Under the pieces are notes generated by a model. That model worked only from the letters and a program-made list of their open reading frames with translations, ran no database searches and was not told the origin of the DNA. 64,000 nucleotides of DNA from Phytophthora hibernalis. Taxonomy: Eukaryota; Oomycota; Peronosporomycetes; Peronosporales; Peronosporaceae. The position numbers and the translations under genes were made by a program. This document shows positions 22,673 through 33,926 of the stretch, piece after piece. Where the stretch lies: assembly GCA_012656075.1 (NCBI GenBank), contig JAAKBF010000227.1, positions 310,001 to 374,000 of the forward strand, in the 5' to 3' direction. Positions within the stretch are counted from its first letter, which is position 1; every line of letters begins with the position of its first letter.

Positions 22673-22792
22673 TGCTTTGCCATATTTGACTTGGACACCA
22701 TCTTGTCGCAGGAGGATCACTTGCCCTTCAGCGAGGGACGGCTCTCTTTCGTCGGCTTCTCCATCTATCCAGATGATTTTCTACGACTTAAT
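22673..22792 (+). pseudogene. Isolated exon-like fragment, possibly GINS Psf3-like
   Basis: Forty codons without stop read CFAIFDLDTILSQEDHLPF and end exactly at a GTGAGA donor-like site. F-D-L-D-x-I-L followed by an acidic pair and LP resembles the N-terminus of the GINS subunit Psf3. There is no upstream ATG, no second exon was recognised, and the fragment lies among repeats. It may be a captured or orphaned host exon. Low confidence. Confidence 0.3.
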
Positions 22793-23163
22793 GTGAGAGT
22801 TTGTTATCTAACGGTGATTTGCTCATTTTGAATTTTTTTGTATGATGAATTTTGATTGGCCAAAACAAAGTGTTGTTTGTTGTTGCTTAAGGAAAGAAGT
22901 GGAAATAACAAAAAAATTAAACAGTGAGCCTGGGATACTGAAGAAGTCCACTTTGGCGATCCAGTGTCTATCAGACGCTCGTATTGAGTTTAAAGTGCAA
23001 GCAAAAGTCAGCGAATATGTCTCGTTGTAATGTCGATGACATTTGGTACGTATCTGGGAAAATATGTAAGTTGTGTTGTGATGGTATTTTTGTTCATTTT
23101 GAGATGAGCTAACTTTCGATGCAATATGTTTGTTTTTAAAGTGTTCACATACATGCGGACTTT

Positions 23164-24250
23164 ACCCTATTGCTGCTAAAACCAAGCCCTTGCATTGTTT
23201 TGCAACACACGATTTTTGCACTGTGTTATAGATAAGAAGGCCGTGGCTTTGATATCCGACTTGCTATTGGTACGAAAAGAACATAGACCTCTTGTACTTT
23301 TAGCTAATGAACGACGAGGTACTTACTTCACTTTGAAGGACAAAAATGCATAACATAATATTTGCACTATTGGTAGATACGTGAAAGACCTTTTACGTGC
23401 ATAAAAACTTCTATTTTATGCCCGATGCTTCCATACATATAAAACCCTACATATTACCCAGTCGACGCTGTGAGTCTGAAACGGTGTTTAAAACACGAAG
23501 CCCCTTCAGTCACTATCTCGGACTTCACCGATGCAGAGGACGCAGCTTTTGCCCCAGGTAACCCGATAGCTCGAAGCTATCGCTAGCAATATTCGCAAAA
23601 GGTCAGATCCAGCTTCTCAATACAAGTATTATAAACCCATAGAATACATCCTACATCCATCACGAGCACTCCTCTCAACTCTCGCCTCCACTCTAACGCA
23701 AGTGAATACAGCCAGAGACATCACTATAGTCCGCTCCAGCGTTGTGGACACCCCATCGCCTACAAAACACCAATCATACGTAAACAACCCCCACACACAC
23801 CATAATGGTAGCGATAGCAGCACGCACCTCACGGAGAGATCATACAAAATTGCTGCCTCCGGTACATGAACCGGAGCCACTTGCGCGCCTCACCCAGTCT
23901 GACCGGCTCGCGCGTAGGAATACACGCCGTAGGTCGGAAGAACTTTGCAAATGATGGCGACCGCTCGTAAAAACGCGACCTCTGACAGCGCAATTACGCT
24001 CGAGTTGGTCCGCGAAATTTTGAAAAATAATTTGGCTGAGCTGTCAGAATATTTTGGATGACTCGCCAGCTCGATGGGCCGTTTCTAATTATGACCAATC
24101 ACATATCGTTTGGAAGGAAGGTAAACCAAGCAACTATGCATGTTTTACGTTGTGCGCTGCACTCCAAACCCCACAAATCGCGCGGATGGGGTGCGGAAGC
24201 TGGACTAAATACCGCATGTTTTACGTCTACACTATCCAAAAAGTGTAGAG
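23164..24250. mobile_element. Deletion derivative of the piggyBac/DOT1 element
   Basis: It begins CCCTATTGCTGCTAAAACC, as at 12957, but the flanking TTAA is decayed (TTTA). It matches 12957-13352 through the upstream region to the first codons of the SANT ORF (TCGGACTTCACCGATGCA), then ends in a short stop-containing stretch. Near 24001-24250 it matches the right-end subterminal block 16490-16730. The DOT1-like core and the transposase are absent, so this is a non-autonomous internal-deletion copy. Its right terminus is not recognisable. Confidence 0.6.
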
Positions 24251-24287
24251 TGCTGACGGATAATATACAGCCACCCTGTAACTTGAC

Positions 24288-24545
24288 AATATTTTATCCA
24301 ATACGAGACGTCGATGTACATAGTTTAGACCAACATAACGATCTCTGCAAAACAAAGCGAATGCCACTCGATTCATCTCACTCCGACACGTACTTGTGAT
24401 GCAACGAAAAAATGATACTGCCATCCAGACTTTTGTCGATATTTTATCCAATACGAGGCTTCAAGCCTCGCGCATTCGACCAATAGAAAGAGCTTCTTAA
24501 TCCGAAGCGATTGTCACTCGATCCATCTCACCCCAACGCTTCCTT
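24288..24545. repeat. Local tandem duplication (about 105-bp unit, 153-bp offset)
   Basis: ATATTTTATCCAATACGAG at 24288 recurs at 24441. Each copy is followed at similar distance by GCGA..G..ACTCGATYCATCTCAC. The two copies are clearly related but diverged. Confidence 0.6.
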
Positions 24546-24808
24546 CCTGATCAAGATCAACATAACGCCTCCTTCTTCCGGCGAGGGTGGAGGTTGGTAT
24601 ACCGCCGGCGCGTATTTACTGCTAAGGACGCGTTGCTTTCACACGCTTATTCTACCTACTGCTTAGCGGTCTGGTGGGCACCTAGCCCTCTTAGCCTCTG
24701 CCTGCGCCTGACGAATAGGTAAGCTATCTGGTTTTATGATTTTATGATAAACAAATCGTTTAACTCTCTTTACTTTTACAGCTACGGGTTTTCACCACAG
24801 AAACCCCA

Positions 24809-25564
24809 ATGCGCCAAGAAAACGCTGGAGGAACTCCAGATGGTCCGGTAGAGATTTCCCTTGCCTTTTGGTCGAAGTATGTTCAGTACCAGAGTGGTGG
24901 TATTCTCAATGTTGATGAGACTGGCATCAACTTTGATATGCCACCACTTCGCGCCTGGCCACTGAAAGGTTGCAAAGACCCCGCCCATATTGTCGGCCTG
25001 AAGGGGCACACGGGAAGGATGACTGCGGTCCTCACGACTCTCCCAGAGAGTAAGTTTTGCTAGTAGTATTGCTGAAATGTTTTATTTTAAATTATATTAT
25101 TGTTTTTTATTGATTTGCTTTTTATTTATTTAACTTGTTGCTTGTAAAGGAGGAAAGCTGCCCATTATCTTTATCGTCAGCGGGAAACCCGGGGTATTGA
25201 GAAGGAGGGGGTCTCACACTACCCACAAGGCCACTTCTACATCGTCCAGGAGAACGCCTGGATGGACGACGTAGGTTGGAAATTCTACGTAGAGAGGTTT
25301 TTAAATATGAGATTACAGAGCCTTCCGTCCTCCTCCTGGAAAGTTTTGAGTCTCCAGTTTCGGAGGAGAGGAGGCGGCTTATTGACAAAGTGGCTAAGGT
25401 TACAACGGTCCCATTGCCACGTCGGTTTGCCAACCGCTCGATGTTGGCGTACTGGGCCTGTTAAAGGTGGTCATTCGTGGCGGCTTCCGAGTCTTCAACC
25501 AGGGAAAGGCGAAAAGAGGCGTCTGCGCGCGATAAAGGCAACAATTTCTGTGTGGGGAAAATAG
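24809..25564 (+). pseudogene. pogo/Tigger-type DDE transposase fragment
   Basis: NVDETGINFDMPPLRAWP (first catalytic Asp in a DETG box) and IVGLKGHTGRMTAVLTT are followed across frame changes by GKLPIIFIV, SHYPQGHFYIVQENAWMDD and PSVLLLESFESPVSEE. In active relatives that last box carries Asp (LLLDxF); here it is Glu. The third acidic box is not recognisable. The N-terminal DNA-binding part is absent. It is a different subfamily from the Tigger gene at 17.8-22 kb. Confidence 0.65.
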
Positions 25565-26048
25565 AAAAGGAGGTGGTAAAACGTAGCTTCGATAAGGCTA
25601 TTCCTCGACACCCGGAGATATGATCTAACAAGTCAGTCCATTCTTTAAAAACTTGTATTTTTTATTGTATTGTTTTTGACAAGATAGTACTATTTCATCC
25701 AATCAACATGCTATTTTTTTGTGCCGTGTTTTTCAGGTAATCAACCAATAGTATGGCGGAGTATGTTCAGCAGCGGCGCCTTTTTCTAGTCGTTGTCCGT
25801 ACAGCGGAGCCGTCGTATACAATCTGCTCTGTCAGACGAATAGTTGGCTGTACAGAGCGATCAAATAGAAAATGTATTACTTTCGCTTATTGAATTTAAT
25901 TTTTTAAATACTAATGGGTTTATACAATAAGTTATGTTTTCCGGCTTCATAAGCAATGATATGGCTTGGGAAGCCGTTCATAAATAATGGGCTAATATTT
26001 GTGGCCATTTTTTCAATCCCAATTTATTTCTCGGCGGGCCTGCACACA
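25565..26048. other. AT-rich spacer, no gene seen
   Basis: No coding sequence was recognised. It probably includes the 3' flank of the pogo relic; no terminal inverted repeat could be paired. Confidence 0.4.
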
Positions 26049-26830
26049 ATTCAAAATGACCAAGCGCAAAGTTTATGCACGTGGACCAAATTCTGGAACT
26101 TGTCCTGGATCTGGTCGTTTGGGTACGAATTTTGAGACCGCTCGACGGTCACCACACGAACATCATGACCCCGCTGCTCACGCGGGAAGCTAAGGATGCG
26201 ATCCTTCATTGCACGGTGTATGACTCAGCAGTGCGCTGCTCCTCGTCAGGTAGCGTCAAACTTCGGCTAGTCGCGAAGAGCTACAACATGAACTGGCGCA
26301 CAGTGAGAAACGTGCTGCGCGAAATGCCCCCTCCCCAACCCAGACTAATTCTGAAGGCAAGTCCCTTGAGGAAGTTGCTCGGACCGACGTCATCGATAAC
26401 CAACCCGACTGGTTTGAACCAAACGGGTTGGCCAGCGATGCCGTGTCTGAAGATGCAGACGAAGGGACCATGTAGTCGCCATTGAGCTCTGTCCAGACAC
26501 AATCTGAGCCTCAAGTTGACCCAGAAGAAGACGAACGGATCTCTTCCGTTCTTACGGATTTGGAACATACCGCTGCTGATCACGTCAGGTCGAGCAACCT
26601 GTTACTTTATTTGATTAGAGATAGGTCGATCATGGGACCAGTGGACAATTTATCAATCATGGAACTAGTGAGCACGATCACTAACGAGGCGAAACATCTT
26701 GATATTTTTACAGTATCGGGAAGATTAGCGTAATTGGATGGCATTATTGTGACTGATGAGGACAAGAATCCTAAAAAAACTTGTGACGCGGGTGAACGCC
26801 TTTCTCGCTTAAGGTGTACAGCTTCGTGCT
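26049..26830 (+). repeat. Repeat families R1/R2, copy 2, with an HTH-like ORF
   Basis: It starts ATTCAAAATGACCAAG (R1 word) and CACGTGGACCAAATTCTGG, shared with 8.8-8.9 kb. From about 26190 it is the paralogue of 12040-12640. An ATG at 26164 opens MTPLLTREAKDAILH and SYNMNWRTVRNVLR, which looks like a transposase DNA-binding helix-turn-helix. The downstream frame is acidic and open in pieces (VDPEEDERISSVLTDLE). No catalytic domain is present. Confidence 0.55.
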
Positions 26831-26839
26831 CCAGCCGGT

Positions 26840-27870
26840 CCAAAACTGAGAACAAAGGTTCTCCTTATCGAAAGACTCTCCAACGGTGGGTCAGCTCTAC
26901 GCTTAGACCAACAAGTTGATCCAAAAGCAGTTGGCGTGTGACCTTGTGAAATCCATGTGGGTGTCGTTTGTCATCGAAAGACCGGACTTCACCCGATGCT
27001 TTGTTCATATTGTGGAGAATGAATATGCAACAAATGTTACTACTGAATGGTATGAGTAACTCGCTTCCTCGACCAACAAGCATTCGATCAATACCTGAAG
27101 ACGAGGAGCGATCCCTTACGCCGGGTGGGTTGTAAACCCTCTTTACACCAACGTTGTATTAGGTCAACCCAAAATCCTGCACCACTAGTCACGAACGAGT
27201 GCTAGGATGCAACTCTCGCGCGAATCATCGCAGTCCCTCAGAAGGAAGGGTACCGGCTGTCAAACCCAATACGGGTTTACCGAGGTAAAACCTCGGCGGG
27301 TAGTAAATAAACTCGGAACACTCAGTCCCACTATAATATATGGAAAACGACACTGATTTCGCTTCCAACTCTCGGTCACTCCAATATCTTGAATTGTCCA
27401 GCTACAAACTCTCGGTTCAATGTACCTCAAGCTCGTTGACAGACATCCCGCGTAGCCGAGCGTATCCAGGTTATAAGGCAAGCTACTTACTTATTGAAGA
27501 CGGACTTGACCCTCGGTGACTTGTGGGGAAGACTGCTGATTTATTTTCGGTTTTCTACGGCTCTGAGAGGCTCTGTAGGTCATCATATCGCTAGTCCTAT
27601 ATCTAAATACAGATATCAAGTGTGAACAGATTTCGGTAAGAGATACTGGGCCGGCTCTAATAGCCGAAGGTACGACACCTAAATAGGTACAAACCCACAA
27701 CGAGGTCCTAACTTTATTATATCCAGCCGAGATCTCGGTCACTACCGTTCTTATGTCACTATCGCGAGGGTAATCATATTGGCCAATCAGGTGACTCTAT
27801 CACCTCCTTTCACCAAGGGTAACTTCAGCTATCAGCAAGCGGTGAGCATCGATGGAAACCCGACGCCACA
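26840..27870. other. Possible solo LTR, no gene
   Basis: No conserved peptide was found. The stretch has short hairpins (CCGAGGT-AAA-ACCTCGG near 27280) and LTR-like texture, starting about TGTAAACCC (27130) and ending near CGCCACA (27871), but no target duplication could be matched. Assignment is tentative. Confidence 0.3.
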
Positions 27871-27918
27871 TAGATGAGCTAACTTTCGATGAAATATATT
27901 TGGTGGACACGTACAGGC

Positions 27919-28551
27919 TGTGGCGACGCAGGGAGTCATCGGCGGTTGATCGTCATCTGCTTGACGGTGACATTGCAGTGATTGCAGTGGTGCTGCACTT
28001 CGTAGGACTGTAGATTATATGTTAATCAATAAAAGAAAGTAAACACAAGTGCCGGGCAAAGCCTCGACAGGAACGCAGTGCTTCCGGCGGGCTGCTTCTC
28101 GCTCCTGCAATGTGTGCAACACACTGCAGATTCTGTTGTGAGGAGCAGGAGCAGCCACGCCAGGAGCACCGCGTTCCGCAATGGTGTATTTAACAAATAC
28201 AAATACTAAGTAGTTCAATACAGCAGCACAGTCATAGGGATAGCTCACCATCGCGGCTGTCCGTGGACAACAGTGTTAGTCTGCATGTCTTGCATAGTCT
28301 GCATGTCTTGCATAGTCTGCATGTCTTGCGCTCATCAGCATGTTGAGCGACACACGATCGAGCACGCAGTGCAACGACGTCGTGTGTCTGCAGCACAATG
28401 CACAGGATAGTCCGTAGGATAGACAGCAGCCTTGAAGTCAGCATCAGCATCTTGGGCTCAGACAGGTAGTCGGGTTCAGGATGATGGCATTGCAGTGGCG
28501 CTGCACTGCAATGCAAGTCGACTGCACTGCAATGTACGTCCATATCTCATA
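27919..28551 (-). repeat. 3' LTR of Copia element 1
   Basis: This is the 633-bp partner of 33293-33926. On the minus strand it starts TATGAGATATGGACG (a TG-to-TA change relative to the other LTR) and ends CCACA. The purine tract AAGTAGGAG (28552-28560) is directly upstream. A short array of TAGTCTGCATGTCTTGCA (18-bp unit, about 28287-28330) occurs in both LTRs. Confidence 0.88.
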
Positions 28552-28672
28552 CTCCTACTTGATCTCGTCAGCGAGGGCCGCGCAACCAGCACTTCACCGC
28601 AGCTCCCACCATAATCTCAAAAATATAGCCCGCAATAGACAGTAGTCCGTAGATCAACCTCGCTCATTCGCA

Positions 28673-31298
28673 TTACCACCGTGTCACAGGCACAGTACTC
28701 GTAGTCGTAGCACTAGCACTAGCACTCGACGTAGATTCCGTAGGAACAGCAATAGTACTCGTATGGTCATCGCCAAGCACGATAGGTAGCACTTTCCTCG
28801 CTTTGCGAAAGCGATTGAACTTGATCACTGCAAGTGCCTTAGTCATGATGTCCGCCACCATGTCCTCGGTTCCAATTGAAGTGTGCGATTCCAGATGTTT
28901 GGTGCTTGTTTCTACCCGTATAGGCTTTTCAGCAATTTGCAAATCCATCCACTTGGAAGCCGGGCGGCTGCTCCATGAAAATGAGTTCGTCCAGATCTCC
29001 GTAGAGAAACGCCGTCTTCGTGTCATATTGCAGCACTTCCCAGCCTCGTAGCACTGCATAGTAGATAGCTGCACGTGTCGTTTCGAATCTGATCACAGGC
29101 GCAAAGGTTTCAGAGTAGTTGATTCCAAGCTGCTGCTTGAAACCATGGATCACGAGTCGAGCCTTGAATCGCTTGATGCGTCCACGCTCATCTCGCTTCA
29201 CCGCAAATACCCATCTGCAAGTGATGACCTTGATGATCTTGGCCACATTGCGCGGTACAAGTTTCCCGGTCTTGTATCCTTTCAGAGACTGAAGTTCCGC
29301 CAGTATGGCAGCTCTCCATTGCGGCCAGCACTTACTCGCTCGCGCTTGCTTGTAAGTATTAGGAATTTCGATGTTCGTGGTAGCCTGCCCATGGTCAACC
29401 ATGTAGTCGAGTAGTCGAACATTGGGTTTATGTGTCCTTCGTGAACGCTTCAAGCTAGGTTCAACAGGAGGACGCTGGAGTTCAAATCCGGTTTCTTGTG
29501 CGACTTTCGCTTCCGTTGCTTCTTCGTCTTGGATACCGCGGTAGGTTCCACAGAAGACTTGGTAGGTTTTGGTAGGGCGGCTGGTAATGCAGCACCAGCC
29601 GGTCCAACTCCGGCAGCAATCTCAGAGGTAGCAGACAATGCACTCCCACTGGATCCTGCTTGGGGTCCCAGCGGTGCATCGTTCAGCGTTGTGGCTTCAA
29701 GCAGGTTCGTGGGTGTAGGATTCGCAGGGTCCCACTCCGGCAGGTACGTTTCCATGCTTGTCTTGATTCTCGCAACAGGTACTGTCTCAGGCAGTACATG
29801 ATCAGCATAGTTGTAGCCCTTTTCTAGCAACTGCTTCACATATTTCCCATCCGCTGTGAAGTCCTCGTGGAAGCGTGCGCTGCTTGCTGGGGCGGTCACC
29901 ACTTGAGCCATCTTCAAATCAATGAATTTGTAGCCAGGAGTAACCCAACAATAGAGCTAATATTGCCCTTGGTAACAACTTCTCCTTCTTTTGTCTTGAC
30001 TCATGGGGCACACGCACGTGTGCCAAGCATCCCCAGGTCCATAAGGCTTCAAGATCCAGTTCGGTCTTGAACAACCGTTGCTTCGACGACACGAGGCTGC
30101 TTGTCTTTGTCGGCATCCAGTTGAGTGTCGTCACCACGTGATACAGAGCTCCTCCCCACAGCGTGTTTGGCAGGTACGTGGCCGTCAGCATGGCCCGCAC
30201 TCGTGGCATCACAATGCCATTCGCCCGCTCGACGATGCCGTATTCCTGCGGCGAGTACGCGTTGGTGAACTGCTGCGGGATTCCATGCTTCACGCAGTAG
30301 TCCCTCAATTCGTTGCTCATGAATTCTATAGTGCAACCTCGAAACAAAGTTTTGGTGGCTGTACACGCAGTCGTCTTAACAGACCATAATATACCACGTT
30401 GCTTGGCTCTTCTTTTCGAGCAGGTACACCCATTTGTATTTTGTTGCTTCGTCAATAATCAACAAGAAGATGGTGAAATCTCCCGGCGTGGTTTCATTCA
30501 CCGTTCAGATGTCCATCAGCACTTCGAGTGGTTCGGACTTCCGCTCTGGAATCCTTGCGTAGTTCATTCGTTTCATTTTGCTCGCAGCACACGGTCAGCA
30601 TTTAGGTGGTAGATGTTGTCACGCATAACAAACTTCAAAACTGTCTTCAGCTTGGACAGCCAGGTGAACTGCTGATCGGGCGAGCACGACAGCTTGTACT
30701 TGCCGGTCGTCTGCTGGTAGCCCAGACTAATGATGTTCAACTTTTCATTGTCAATGTACACCACGTCATCCAGAAGACGCTTGATTAACAACACGCAATA
30801 GAACAGAACCACAAATCGTAGCATGTTCAGTTGTTCCGTTTGCAAAGTCCAATCGGCTTGTGTCCTCTCGTATGGTAGTGAACAGAGTAGGTCACCACAG
30901 ACATTGGCCTGGGATCCCGAATCGAGGATCCATTCCACAGAGATCGGAATTGAGCTCACCGTAGATTGCATGTGCATACCTTGGTTGTGGTTCACTGCAT
31001 TCACTTTCCAGCGAGGTTCAGCATTGCCTCGTTGGTCGCCTCCAAATCGGCGAGGTGAATCATCACGACGACGACTCGGCGACTGCCCTCGCGCAGGCGA
31101 GTGTCCACGTCCTTGGACGCCGGGGTCCATAGCGACTCGGAGCTCCACGCGCAGGTGAGTCCGAGCGCCGACCTTAAGTGCGAGGTGGCGGCGAATTACG
31201 TTGCTGCATTGGTGATTATCGTGGTGGAGATCCGAAGCGTCCTCGCGGAGGTGATCGCTCACGCCAGCGTGGCGGCGATCGGTAGCGGTCTCCTTCAA
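28673..31298 (-). pseudogene. Copia 1 pol: protease, integrase, partial reverse transcriptase, RNase H tail
   Basis: Minus-strand pieces in order: protease EWILDSGSQANV (about 30930); integrase 29919-30455 with GCTIEFMSNELRDYC, FTNAYSPQEYGIVERANG (third acidic residue) and a GGALYHVVTTLNW tail; a linker (29450-29917) rich in Ala/Pro/Lys; reverse transcriptase 28929-29453 with CRWVFAVKRDERG, RFKARLVIHGFKQ, ETFAPVIRFETTRA and YDTKTAFLYGDL. At about 28930 the frame jumps to GTEDMVADIMTKAL, the end of RNase H. The polymerase active site and the rest of RNase H are deleted. Frame breaks separate most blocks. Confidence 0.85.
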
Positions 31299-33180
31299 AT
31301 GGTCTTGCTAGCACCCGTTCAAAGTCCCGCGGCGGTGAGCGTCCACGCGGTGGCGCGTCAAAAGGGTTTGCATAAGGTAGGCCACGTACAGCACTTTCGT
31401 AGGGTCCCAATGAATGTCGTACTTGCATGTTGTTCGGCACTGACGTTGACTGATTAAGCAGTCCAGTGATAGGACCCAAGTATCGCTCCCCGGCACTGAT
31501 GCATCCGCACGGGATCCACCATTGTTGTGCCCTGGCTCAAGCGTGGGCCCCGCGAACCTTGCATCAATCCTTGGCCCAGGTAGAACAGTGCAGCAGCCCA
31601 CGCAGAAGACGGTTCATTCACCTCCCATTGGTCCTGCATACTTCCTGACGCAGCACTTTACGTTGCAGGCTGCACATCTTGTGCTTGAAGTCATTGTCCT
31701 CCATCATGTGCATGTTGAACAGGAACGTGGAATTGCAGCTGCAGTTGCTGCGGTGGCGAAGGTACGTTGGCAACTCTGCGCACTGGATGCACATCATCAC
31801 CTTCTGCACCCCGATCATCATCTCCGTTGCTGCTAGCAGTAGTATGTGGCAAATAGACCGGAGACGGCGGAGCTGCAGTAGTCAAGTCATCTTCCGTAAG
31901 GTCGACCGTTTCGACATCGTCCGACCTAGCACATAGTGATAATTCAGCAAATAGACCACCTTCTTGTCCTTCACCACATTGTTGCACTTGAACACACCTC
32001 ACAGAGTTCACCAAAGACGTCGGCGTTCGCTTGTTCTTCCTCACCTTCAACTTCTTCAGCAAGTCGTCGCGCAGTGGTTGGCCCGTGTGATGTGTGCACT
32101 CCGCATTCCAGTGTCCATCACCATGGCAATTGGCGCAGTTGGTTTGCTGCTCCTTGACACGCTTGCGATGCTGCTTGCTGCGCATGCGTTGCTTGCCATT
32201 GTCGTGTCCGATGGACACTTGGTTCACATTCAGCTGCCTCGGTTGACTTGTGCGTGTCTGCTGACGCAGCTGGGTTTGCTGCTATTCTGCCGACCGAAGG
32301 CGTTGCAGTGCCTCAGCCAGCTTCAGGGTCTTTTGATCGTTTGTGTTCCATGTTCACGCACCAGGTCGTGGAACACCATCACGGTGTTGTGAAGTAGTAG
32401 GCTTGCATGTAGCCATTCTTTGAACTCTCCATTCGCTTGGCGTAGCATCGTCACCATGCGCTGGATGTCCTCGATGTACGAATCGATGGCCTCGTTCTCT
32501 CGCAGGCGACGCGACATCAAATTCTGCAGCAGGTAGTCGGGATTGATTCCGTCGCCGGCCTCGAAATGCTGCGTGCTGCGTAATGGCTTCGTACAGCACC
32601 GACGGGGCGTCCATGTCCTCCGTGACCTCGCCAACCTTGAAGGTCGCGCGTAGATCGACTGACAGCGACAGCGCGAGCGCGGAGAAGGCATTGGTCGGGC
32701 GCATGCCATATCACACCATATACTTGGTCCGGCGTAGTCCTTCTTCAGCGTCGTAGCGCTCAGCACCGTACGTGATGGCGCCAAGCGTGCATGTCTCGAA
32801 GTGCAGCGGCACTTCACTCTTCCAGGCCTTGTAGTCGCCCTTGAGTGCAGCTTCGGCAGCTTGAGCGGTGGGCTGCCTTGGTGTGTTCCGCCAGCTCCTT
32901 GTCATCATAGCGGCCGCCTGGGTTCATGTTGTCCAGGCTGTAATGGTTCACGCGAGGTCTGTCGTCTTCTCTTGGTGGTGGCGGATTCTCAACTGAACGG
33001 GAATCCTGCTCGGCTGACGGGTCTGCAGACCATCCAGTAAAACCCTACACAATGGGCGACCCCCGGGATTCCGGCCAATGAGCGAATGAGATGCTCCGCG
33101 TCACCATGAGATAGTGTGGCGTCCGGTCGCTCGGAGACCATTTCCGCCAATAGGCGCGCGAATTGAACGCTTTCCGCCAA
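31000..33180 (-). pseudogene. Copia 1 Gag with zinc knuckle and RS-like repeats
   Basis: From an ATG at 33180 (MAESVQFARLLAEMV) through several frames: a UBN2-type Gag body (KAWKSEVPLHFETC, NPDYLLQNLMSRRLREN, IDSYIEDIQRMVTMLRQ), a CX2CX4HX4C knuckle (CANCHGDGHWNAEC, about 32090-32135), an acidic stretch (DDVETVDLTEDD), then Arg/Ser/Pro-rich text with repeated SPPR, SPAR and SPSR units (about 31040-31350) before the protease. Frame breaks near 32700, 32320 and 31220 make it a pseudogene. The RS-rich segment is unusual for Copia Gag. Confidence 0.75.
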
Positions 33181-33274
33181 TCAGTGCGCTTCGTCGTCGG
33201 AGCTCGGCGGGGCTTCGTCGGGATTGAGCGAGGTTGCAGTTCCTCCGGTTGCAGCGCTTGTCATTGGCTGCGCC

Positions 33275-33292
33275 CTCGTTGGGCTCATAACC
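33275..33292 (-). promoter_or_regulatory. Primer-binding site of Copia 1 (initiator tRNA-Met anticodon arm)
   Basis: Directly after the 5' LTR the minus strand reads GGTTATGAGCCCAACGAG. Its complement contains GGGCTCATAACC, the CAU anticodon arm of initiator tRNA-Met. Priming from an internal half-tRNA is known for Drosophila copia. Confidence 0.75.
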
Positions 33293-33926
33293 TGTGGTGA
33301 CGCAGGGTGCGTTATCGGGGTTGATCGTCAGCTGCTTGACGGTGCCATTGCAGTGATTGCAGTGGTACTGCTCTTCGTAGGACTGTAGATTAGATGTTAA
33401 TCAATAAAAGAAAGTAAACACAAGTGCCGGGCAAAGCCTCGACAGGAACGCAGTGCTTCCGGCGGGCTGCTTCTCGCTCCTGCAATGTGTGCAACACACT
33501 GCAGATTCTGTTGTGAGGAGCAGGAGCAGCCACGCCAGGAGCACCGCGTTCCGCAATGGTGTATTTAACAAATACAAATACTAAGTAGTTCAATACAGCA
33601 GCACAGTCATAGGGATAGCTCACCATCGCGGCTGTCCGTGGACAACAGTGTTAGTCTGCATGTCTTGCATAGTCTGCATGTCTTGCATAGTCTGCATGTC
33701 TTGCGCTCATCAGCATGTTGAGCGACACACGATCGAGCACGCAGTGCAACGACGTCGTGTGTCTGCAGCACCATGCACAGGATAGTCCGTAGGATAGGCA
33801 GCAGCCTTGAAGTCAGCATCAGCATCTTGGGCTCAGACAGGTAGTCGGGTTCAGGATGATGGCACTGCACTGGCGCTGTGCTGCAATGCAAGTCCACTGC
33901 ACTGCAATGTACGTCCATATCGCACA
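33293..33926 (-). repeat. 5' LTR of Copia element 1
   Basis: On the minus strand it starts TGTGCGATATGG and ends CCACA. It differs from the 3' LTR at a modest number of sites, concentrated in the 80 bases nearest the primer-binding site, so the insertion is not recent. Confidence 0.88.

Larger units (their letters stand above)
27919..33926 (-). mobile_element. Copia LTR retrotransposon (element 1), defective
   Basis: The 6.0-kb element lies on the minus strand, flanked by the perfect 5-bp duplication CAGGC (27914-27918 and 33927-33931). LTRs are 27919-28551 and 33293-33926. The domain order is Gag, zinc knuckle, RS-rich linker, protease, integrase, reverse transcriptase: the Copia order. The primer-binding site is adjacent to the 5' LTR. 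A large internal deletion fuses the start of reverse transcriptase to the C-terminal tail of RNase H, removing the YVDD site, and several frames are broken. It could move only with helper proteins, if at all. It interrupts a plus-strand ORF. Confidence 0.9.

Noticed and set aside
28287..28330. CRISPR-like array in the Copia LTR (TAGTCTGCATGTCTTGCA units)
   Set aside because: A short head-to-tail tandem with no spacers, in a eukaryotic LTR and present identically in the partner LTR.
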